NCBI GenBank assembly: GCA_001001625.1
Contig: LCKU01000016.1
Span: 1-10,913 of the forward strand
Direction of reading: 5' to 3'
Source: Parcubacteria group bacterium GW2011_GWA2_45_30
GTDB taxonomy: Bacteria > Patescibacteriota > Minisyncoccia > Sungbacterales > HO2-52-23
Length of the DNA stretch: 10,913 nt
The translations under genes were made by a program, and so were the position numbers. The number at the start of each line of letters is the position of its first letter. Position 1 is the first letter of the stretch. Below are positions 6,084 through 10,913 of the stretch, one piece after another. The notes under the pieces are model-generated. The model made no database searches, was not told the origin of the DNA, and saw nothing but the letters and a program-made list of their open reading frames with translations.

Positions 6084-7190
6084 ATGCAGCGCCAAACCAG
6101 AAAAAAATTCTTCTATCTGCTGTTTGCCGCGTTTATTGTGCTCGCACCCGTCATCATCGCCTATTCGCTTGGCTATACTATAAATTTCTCCACCTGGTCC
6201 CTTGAACAACGCGGCGGAATTTTCATTAAATCAAAAATTGCGCGGATCTCTATTTTTCTAAATAACGAGTTCCAAAAAGAGACATCGCTATTTTCCGGAG
6301 GCGCCCTGCTTACCGAGATACAATCCGGGACCCATCTTCTGCGACTGGAAAAAGAAAATTACCGGCCCTGGTCAAAAACAGTCGCGGTAGAACCAGCAGC
6401 GGTCACCGAAATACGCAATGTCATTTTAATCCCGTCTCCGATATTAACCGCAACCGCAACGCGGGATGAAATCGCAACGCTCGCCGCAACCACCTCCGCT
6501 TCCTCACGAAAACTGCGCCTGGACAAAGAAAAAAATCTGGTGGAAGATCATATGTTAAACAACCGCGCCACCGCCACGATTCTTGCGAAGCAAGTAAATT
6601 CATTTGCCGATTTAAGCGGCGCGATATTTTTTATTACTGAACCGGGGTTTGCCGCAAAATTAACTGAAACCGGAACTATTGAAACACTGGGCCGGCCCGG
6701 ATTTTTCATCTCGCCGAAAATCCGGGCACAATTTTTTATTTCACCGCGCGGAGAACTTGCCATCCTGGATGCTACCGGAGGACTTTTTATACTTGAGGAA
6801 GGAAACAATGAGTTAAAACCGCTTAGCGGGAGCGTAAAAACAATTTCTTTTGACGCCGAGGGAGAAAAACTTATCCTTAAAAAAGAGCAAAGTATAGAAA
6901 TCATATGGCTCCAGGATAACGAATATCAACCGTTTCAAAAAAGAGGCACTACGGAACAAATTATAGCGCTGCAGGAGCCGATACTTGAAGCAAAGTGGTA
7001 TCACGAAGATGATACCCACATTATCATACGCACCAAGGACGGAATATATCTTACCGAAATTGACGGCCGCGGAGGCAGGAATACGGCTGAACTCGTATCA
7101 TACAAAACCGACGAGCTCCTCACCTCGCCCGATGCTACTAATATAATTTATTTCCGCAAAGAAAAAACATGGTATCGGATTGAACTATGA
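6084..7190 (+). CDS. Membrane-anchored PEGA-domain protein
   Basis: The 368-aa product starts with basic residues (MQRQTRKK) and one hydrophobic helix at about 9-29, giving an anchor with the bulk probably outside the cell. A PEGA-like domain follows at about 44-115 (GGIFIKSKIARISIFLNN through LRLEKENYRPWSKTVAVEP and NVILIPSP). The rest is rich in short beta-like strands with Gly/Asp turns, such as ISPRGELAILDATGGLFILEEG, suggesting a beta-propeller-like C-terminal region. PEGA domains are found in bacterial surface proteins; no enzymatic residues are visible. The gene is divergent from murA and probably once overlapped the ABC exporter gene by ATGA, so the two may share a cell-surface role. 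That link is inference. Confidence 0.85.
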   Translation: MQRQTRKKFFYLLFAAFIVLAPVIIAYSLGYTINFSTWSLEQRGGIFIKSKIARISIFLNNEFQKETSLFSGGALLTEIQSGTHLLRLEKENYRPWSKTVAVEPAAVTEIRNVILIPSPILTATATRDEIATLAATTSASSRKLRLDKEKNLVEDHMLNNRATATILAKQVNSFADLSGAIFFITEPGFAAKLTETGTIETLGRPGFFISPKIRAQFFISPRGELAILDATGGLFILEEGNNELKPLSGSVKTISFDAEGEKLILKKEQSIEIIWLQDNEYQPFQKRGTTEQIIALQEPILEAKWYHEDDTHIIIRTKDGIYLTEIDGRGGRNTAELVSYKTDELLTSPDATNIIYFRKEKTWYRIEL

Positions 7191-7192
7191 AT

Positions 7193-7290
7193 CCCGTTAG
7201 AGATATAAAACGACTAATATTCCAAAGATTTTTCTGAAACATGAAACTCAACAACTATTTAAGCGTATCAGTAATTAAATCTCTAACGGG
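7193..7290. mobile_element. MITE-like element B, 98 bp, between the PEGA and ABC genes
   Basis: The left end is CCCGTTAGAGATATAA and the right end, reverse-complemented, CCCGTTAGAGATTTAA, matching at 15 of 16. Flanks are ATGAAT (7187-7192) and ATGAAA (7291-7296), a 5-of-6 target duplication. The left flank carries the PEGA stop TGA and the right flank carries the ABC start ATG. The interior is AT-rich with no ORF. It occupies the whole intergenic gap. Confidence 0.82.
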
Positions 7291-9099
7291 ATGAAAATAT
7301 CAATTCCTAAAACAAAAAAACCGGATTTAACCCGCTCTAATCTCCGCCTGATTTGGCGGGTATTTTGGGAACACGCCAAAAAATATCCATTATCAGTAGG
7401 AATTATTTTTTTATCAGTCATCATTATACAAAGCATTGCCATAACAACACCCTGGTTTTTAAAAATATTTCTCGATACTGCCGTAAATTCGGCGCTTTCA
7501 ACAATTGATGCGGCCAAACAACTCACCTGGATTTTAGGCGTTATCGCTGCGCTTGAACTGGCCCGCTGGACCCTGCACCGCGCGTTTGGCGTTGCGAATA
7601 TTTATTTGCAGGCCGGTGCCATGAATGATCTTACGCTGACCGCATTCAACAATCTCCTCGGCCATTCATACCGATTCTTTACAAATAATTTCACGGGGTC
7701 ATTGGTCCGGAAAGTAGCGCGGCTCTCCCGTTCATTTGAAGAAATTACAGACCAGATTGTATTCCATATCCTCCCTTTTATCATAATTAGTGCAGGGATT
7801 CTGATAGTATTATTCAAACGCCATGTGATCCTCGGAACGGCATTAGCAATTTGGATAGTACTTTTTATTGGGATTTACTATTTCATCGCCAACTGGAAGT
7901 TAAAATATGACCGGGCGCGGGCCGAAAAGGATTCAGAGGCAACAGGCGTACTTTCCGATGCCCTGGCCAATATTGTCACTATAAAACTTTTTTCAAATTA
8001 CGCTCATGAGAAAACGATTTACCGTAACGTCATGAATGAATTAAAACGCCTGCGTTTTTGGGGGTGGGGCGTGGGAGAAGCTGCCGACGCGATCCAGGCA
8101 CTTTGGCTGATTGCGATTGAACTTGTACTTTTTTACGCGTGGATCCGGCTTTGGAAAATTGGGGCGGCGACCATCGGCGACTTTGCTTTGATCCAAGGAT
8201 ATTTAATCGCACTCTTCCATAGAATATGGGATTTCGGAAAGGTGGTGCGAAGGGTTTATGAAGCACTAGCCGATGCGGCGGAAATGGTTGAAATTTTAAA
8301 TACTCCACAAGACATTCAAGATGTGCCAGGCGCTAAACCTCTTGCAATTTCCCAAGGCGGAATTGAATTCATAAATGTTGCATTCGGATTCCACGACCAC
8401 AGAAAGGTGCTTGAAAATTTTAGTTTACGCGTCAAGCCGGGAGAAAAAATTGCGCTGGTCGGATCATCCGGCGCCGGAAAAACAACCATAGTTACTTTAC
8501 TTTTACGGTTCCATGATATTGTCACGGGGAAAATTTTCATTGACGGACAAAATATTGCCGAAGCAACACAAGATAGTTTGCGCCGATCCATTGCGCTCGT
8601 GCCGCAAGATACTATTTTATTCCATCGCACACTTAGCGAAAATATCCGCTATGGACGCCTGAATGCGACCGAAAAGGAGATTATGGATGCGGCACAAAAA
8701 GCGCACTGCCATGAATTTATTTCCCGGCTTCCTTACGGGTACGAAACATACGTTGGCGAACGGGGAGTAAAACTCTCCGGCGGGGAACGCCAGCGCGTTG
8801 CCATTGCACGCGCCATTCTTGCGAGTACTCCCATTTTGGTTTTGGACGAAGCGACTTCAAGTTTGGATTCGGAAGTGGAGGCGCTAATTCAGGATGCATT
8901 AAAAAATTTACTTAAGCAAAAAACCGCTATCGTGATTGCGCACCGTCTCTCCACCATCATGCAGATGGACAGAATTATTGTCATTGATAAGGGAAAAATA
9001 GCCGAGGAAGGAACACATGCCCAACTCCTCCAGCGTGACGGCATTTACAAACGCCTTTGGTCGCTGCAAGCGGAAAGATTTATCCCGTTACATTTTTAA
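7291..9099 (+). CDS. ABC exporter half-transporter (fused membrane and ATPase domains)
   Basis: The 602-aa product has a six-helix type-IV (MsbA/Atm1-like) membrane domain over about residues 30-330 and a complete C-terminal ATPase: Walker A GSSGAGKTT (391-399), Q-loop VPQD (437-440), signature LSGGERQR (495-502), Walker B ILVLDEA (515-521) and the switch His551 in AHRLST. It should work as a homodimer exporting a lipid, peptide or drug; the substrate cannot be told. The ATG at 7291 lies directly against element B and lacks a Shine-Dalgarno, consistent with an ancestral start coupled to the PEGA stop. The final residues PLHF and the stop come from element C; before that insertion the protein would have ended one Lys after Ile598. 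The catalytic core is unaffected. Confidence 0.95.
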   Translation: MKISIPKTKKPDLTRSNLRLIWRVFWEHAKKYPLSVGIIFLSVIIIQSIAITTPWFLKIFLDTAVNSALSTIDAAKQLTWILGVIAALELARWTLHRAFGVANIYLQAGAMNDLTLTAFNNLLGHSYRFFTNNFTGSLVRKVARLSRSFEEITDQIVFHILPFIIISAGILIVLFKRHVILGTALAIWIVLFIGIYYFIANWKLKYDRARAEKDSEATGVLSDALANIVTIKLFSNYAHEKTIYRNVMNELKRLRFWGWGVGEAADAIQALWLIAIELVLFYAWIRLWKIGAATIGDFALIQGYLIALFHRIWDFGKVVRRVYEALADAAEMVEILNTPQDIQDVPGAKPLAISQGGIEFINVAFGFHDHRKVLENFSLRVKPGEKIALVGSSGAGKTTIVTLLLRFHDIVTGKIFIDGQNIAEATQDSLRRSIALVPQDTILFHRTLSENIRYGRLNATEKEIMDAAQKAHCHEFISRLPYGYETYVGERGVKLSGGERQRVAIARAILASTPILVLDEATSSLDSEVEALIQDALKNLLKQKTAIVIAHRLSTIMQMDRIIVIDKGKIAEEGTHAQLLQRDGIYKRLWSLQAERFIPLHF

Positions 9100-9182
9100 A
9101 TCCACCGGCGTCTTACTTTGGCCACAAGAATCATAATGGAGCTTGACCTTTTACAATTCTTGATATCCAGAAATGTAACGGG
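9084..9182. mobile_element. MITE-like element C, 99 bp, in the 3' end of the ABC gene
   Basis: The left end is CCCGTTACATTTTT and the right end, reverse-complemented, CCCGTTACATTTCT. ATTTAT flanks both ends exactly (9078-9083 and 9183-9188). The left end is translated as the last codons of the ABC gene and provides its TAA. A further internal inverted pair is CAAGAAT/ATTCTTG. There is no ORF inside. The inner part of the arm differs from elements A and B, yet the two arms still match each other. Confidence 0.82.
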
Positions 9183-9243
9183 ATTTATTAAATAGCACAA
9201 TCGTTTTTACGGTTCCCTGGTTTTCCATTTTCGGCCCGTTTTC

Positions 9244-9272
9244 TTGACAAAAAGCCCGTTTTTTGTTATCCT
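9244..9272 (+). promoter_or_regulatory. Sigma-70-type promoter with extended -10 for the 216-aa orphan gene
   Basis: TTGACA (9244-9249, perfect consensus) is followed after 17 bases by TATCCT (9267-9272), preceded by TG one base away (extended -10). Transcription should begin near 9279, about 31 bases before the ATG at 9310. The TTG of the -35 box can be mistaken for a start codon because the frame is open. Confidence 0.8.
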
Positions 9273-9309
9273 GCTTAAAGCTCATGCCAATCTGCTCGGA
9301 GCTGAATAC

Positions 9310-9960
9310 ATGCCTATGCATACAAAAAATAGGGGGGATTTTGGCTCGCGCGCAAACGATATTGCGATCCGTAAAGAATTAAAAACGTGGCGGGAAACAG
9401 GTAACCCTCGCAAATCGGATGACGCGTTTAAAGATACATGTGCGTCGGCGCTTCTTGAATTCGAAGAAACCGACTATCAGGAAGAGTCGCTTATTCCCGG
9501 AGTTCTTGACCAAATGTTATACAGATGGAAAGTGCTGAAAATGCCAGATGACAGACCATATGAACTATCGTGGAAATTAGGCCTTCTCAAACATGGCTCA
9601 ACCGCCCGAAAAAGCATGGGCTGGGAAATTTTTTTGGTGGGGACAATTCGTCAACTTCTTCTCTTCCTTCTACGGCTTGGAAACTCCGAATTCAAACTAA
9701 AGATAATTTCAATACTGCATCGCGTCTGGCCACGGGAAAAGGATGAGGGATGTTCACGATCAGACATTGCCGAGGCGTATGTATTTTGCTTAAAACGCTT
9801 CCCGGCAGACAAACTATATCTTCTTGCCGACATTACTCTTCGGAAATATCCATTCTCCGCCCGTTTCGACAACTTCGTGAAAGATCTTTTCGCGGGAGAT
9901 AAAAAAGGAATGAAGTCGCACCAGGAACTAAAGCGGGTAACATTCTCTCCATATCGCTAG
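9310..9960 (+). CDS. Orphan protein of 216 aa, function unknown
   Basis: I do not recognise this protein. The start is ATG 9310-9312, with GGAG (9298-9301) 8 bases upstream; the longer frame from TTG 9244 begins in the -35 box and is rejected. The product begins MPMHTKNRGDFGSRANDIAI, is charged and mostly helical in appearance, and has a hydrophobic helix at about residues 102-120 (WEIFLVGTIRQLLLFLLRLG) that might be buried or membrane-associated. The C-terminal half (IAEAYVFCLKRFPADKLYLLADITLRKYPF) resembles helical repeat proteins in texture only. There is no signal peptide or catalytic signature. It is a self-contained unit: promoter, RBS, gene and terminator. Confidence 0.75.
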   Translation: MPMHTKNRGDFGSRANDIAIRKELKTWRETGNPRKSDDAFKDTCASALLEFEETDYQEESLIPGVLDQMLYRWKVLKMPDDRPYELSWKLGLLKHGSTARKSMGWEIFLVGTIRQLLLFLLRLGNSEFKLKIISILHRVWPREKDEGCSRSDIAEAYVFCLKRFPADKLYLLADITLRKYPFSARFDNFVKDLFAGDKKGMKSHQELKRVTFSPYR

Positions 9961-9979
9961 CGCGTATATCCTTAAAAAC

Positions 9980-10007
9980 GTCATCCTTTGGGATGACATT
10001 TTATTTT
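9980..10007. terminator. Bidirectional rho-independent terminator between convergent genes
   Basis: GTCATCC (9980-9986) pairs with GGATGAC (9991-9997) around TTTG. ATTTTATTTT follows on the plus strand, and on the minus strand the hairpin is followed by GTTTTTAAGG (from AAAAA at 9974-9978). It can end both the 216-aa orphan transcript and the opposing phosphatase-family gene, whose stop is at 10013. Confidence 0.88.
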
Positions 10008-10012
10008 CCAAA

Positions 10013-10666
10013 TTAAGTAAACTCCAGATAAAGCGGCAGGTGATCGGAGACCACATCCGGCAAAACCTTAAAATCTTTTACTTCAACCTCCGGAGACACT
10101 AAAATATAATCAGCGAATTTACCGTCTTTGGTGTAGTAATGGCTCCGCGTAGAAGTTATGCCATATTCCTTAACAAGATTTCGCATGCCGTCTTCCAAAA
10201 TGCGAATACTTTGCGTATGAGGCGCCAGATTAAAATCCCCGCATAATATCTTTTTGGATTTTTCCGGTTTAAGAAATTCCACAATTTTTTGCGATTGTTC
10301 AATTCGTTCCGGTAAGTCCTCCTTATTTGTATGCGGTTTCCAATGCCCGTGGAAATTACAAATTGTGTAGTGAATACCGTTTTGACTGAATCTTACATAT
10401 TGAACATTTCTTGGCCGTGATTCGGGTTTCCCAGTAAAATCCCATCCAATAGTTATAGGCGCATGGAATCCCGTAAAACTAGTAAGAACCGAGCCAATTT
10501 CCGAGAAAATTTTTATTCTGGCTTCACTTGGAATTTCTTCCTCCATGGACGTGTTAAACACCTCCTGCAAACAAAAAATATCCACTTCTTCGGCGTGTTC
10601 TTTCAAAAAAGCCATAAGCGGCGCATATACCTTGCCGCCCCAGATGTTCAAAGTAATTAATTTCAT
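10013..10666 (-). CDS. Endonuclease/exonuclease/phosphatase (EEP) family protein
   Basis: The 217-aa product has the ordered EEP-fold motifs: N7 in TLNIWGG, E35 in LQEVF (metal ligand), H106 in FHGHW, D144 and N146 in GDFN, D186 in ADYIL, and the terminal SDHLPL with D208 and H209. All catalytic residues are present, so a metal-dependent phosphodiesterase or phosphatase is expected. The family covers AP endonucleases, DNase-I-like enzymes, sphingomyelinases and inositol phosphatases, and the substrate cannot be fixed from sequence. It is short for the family and has no signal peptide, so it probably acts in the cytoplasm. The ATG at 10664-10666 begins exactly at MKLITLNIWGG, with little room for an upstream start. 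It follows the HicA-like gene by 12 bases, likely one transcript. Confidence 0.9.
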   Translation of the reverse strand: MKLITLNIWGGKVYAPLMAFLKEHAEEVDIFCLQEVFNTSMEEEIPSEARIKIFSEIGSVLTSFTGFHAPITIGWDFTGKPESRPRNVQYVRFSQNGIHYTICNFHGHWKPHTNKEDLPERIEQSQKIVEFLKPEKSKKILCGDFNLAPHTQSIRILEDGMRNLVKEYGITSTRSHYYTKDGKFADYILVSPEVEVKDFKVLPDVVSDHLPLYLEFT

Positions 10667-10678
10667 ACGGCTTTAGGG

Positions 10679-10913
10679 TTAGCACCAAATTTCTTTAAAA
10701 ATTTCTTTTTCCGAATATCCCAATGGTTCTATAAAATCTCGAACCAAGCTCCAGACCATGCCCTTCTTGAGGGGCTTTCTGTTTTGAAGAGTAAAACACT
10801 TGTTGGTTTTATTATGACAAACCTTCCAGAAGTGCTTTGATCCTTTTCTAATTTCAAAGCCCCCGAGTCTCACGAGGGCTTTCACGAGGTAATCACCCGA
10901 ACAATTCGTTAAA
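10679..10913 (-). CDS. HicA-like small protein (possible mRNA-interferase toxin), start outside the window
   Basis: The minus-strand frame is open to the right edge and ends at TAA 10679-10681. Visible residues LTNCSGDYLVKALVRLGGFEIR, then KGSKHFWKV, match the HicA/YcfA pattern of a short helix, G-F, then a strand with GS-x-H; the C-terminal helix region is LVRDFIEPLGYSEKEIF. HicA toxins are dsRBD-like mRNA-cleaving proteins of about 60-90 aa; the catalytic His would be in GSKHFW (normally GSH, here GSKH, one residue displaced). A GTG at 10883-10885 could serve as a start, but conserved-looking residues continue upstream of it, so the true start probably lies outside. No HicB follows; the next gene is the EEP protein. 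An antitoxin may lie upstream, off the window. Confidence 0.6.
   Translation of the reverse strand, partial: LTNCSGDYLVKALVRLGGFEIRKGSKHFWKVCHNKTNKCFTLQNRKPLKKGMVWSLVRDFIEPLGYSEKEIFKEIWC

Noticed and set aside
6021..6209. 63-residue N-terminal extension of MurA
   Set aside because: It would overlap the divergent PEGA gene and its start region, is unlike any MurA N-terminus, and a promoter lies inside it.
9244..9309. TTG start giving a 238-aa version of the 216-aa orphan
   Set aside because: The TTG is part of a TTGACA -35 box with a matching -10 at 17 bases; a good ribosome-binding site precedes ATG 9310 instead.

Overview
The window looks like chromosomal DNA of a Candidate Phyla Radiation bacterium (Patescibacteria, probably a Parcubacteria-type lineage). 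This is inferred from family content and style: single-copy housekeeping genes (frr, holB, mreB, murA) sit beside a PEGA-domain membrane protein, a half-size ABC exporter, a BNR-type beta-propeller and orphan proteins, with short spacers and apparently leaderless starts. UGA works as an ordinary stop, which argues against the recoded CPR groups. No phage, plasmid, CRISPR, rRNA or tRNA feature was seen.

Layout. Minus strand, reading right to left from 2786: holB, then a broken beta-propeller gene (about 530-1646, start region up to 1759), then the 5' part of frr, which runs off the left edge. Divergent from holB is a complete small unit: a consensus sigma-70 promoter, a 141-aa orphan and a rho-independent terminator (2787-3345). 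Minus-strand murA (4713-6020) and mreB (3525-4535) are followed by a possible 35-aa ORF (3337-3444). Divergent from murA, on the plus strand, come the PEGA protein (6084-7190) and the ABC exporter (7291-9099). A second complete orphan unit follows (9244-10007), ending in a bidirectional terminator it shares with a minus-strand endonuclease/exonuclease/phosphatase gene. That gene lies just downstream of a HicA-like ORF cut by the right edge.

The most notable content is not a new enzyme system but small repeat elements. Three 98-101-bp elements (1651-1751, 7193-7290, 9084-9182) share the terminal inverted repeat core CYYGTTA and are flanked by 6-bp direct repeats (ACGAAC/ACGAAC, ATGAAT/ATGAAA, ATTTAT/ATTTAT). 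They look like a MITE family with visible target-site duplications. Removing them in thought gives a consistent history. One entered an ATGA stop/start overlap between the PEGA and ABC genes and left both genes intact. One entered the 3' end of the ABC gene and supplied its last four codons and stop. One separated the ribosome-binding site and TTG start of the beta-propeller gene from its body.

Two further repeat types are present. Two 127-134-bp palindromic elements with 18-23-bp arms lie at 273-399 and 4573-4706. A 37-bp repeat built of CTGTTMGTG-like nonamers flanks the beta-propeller gene and forms the last codons of holB.
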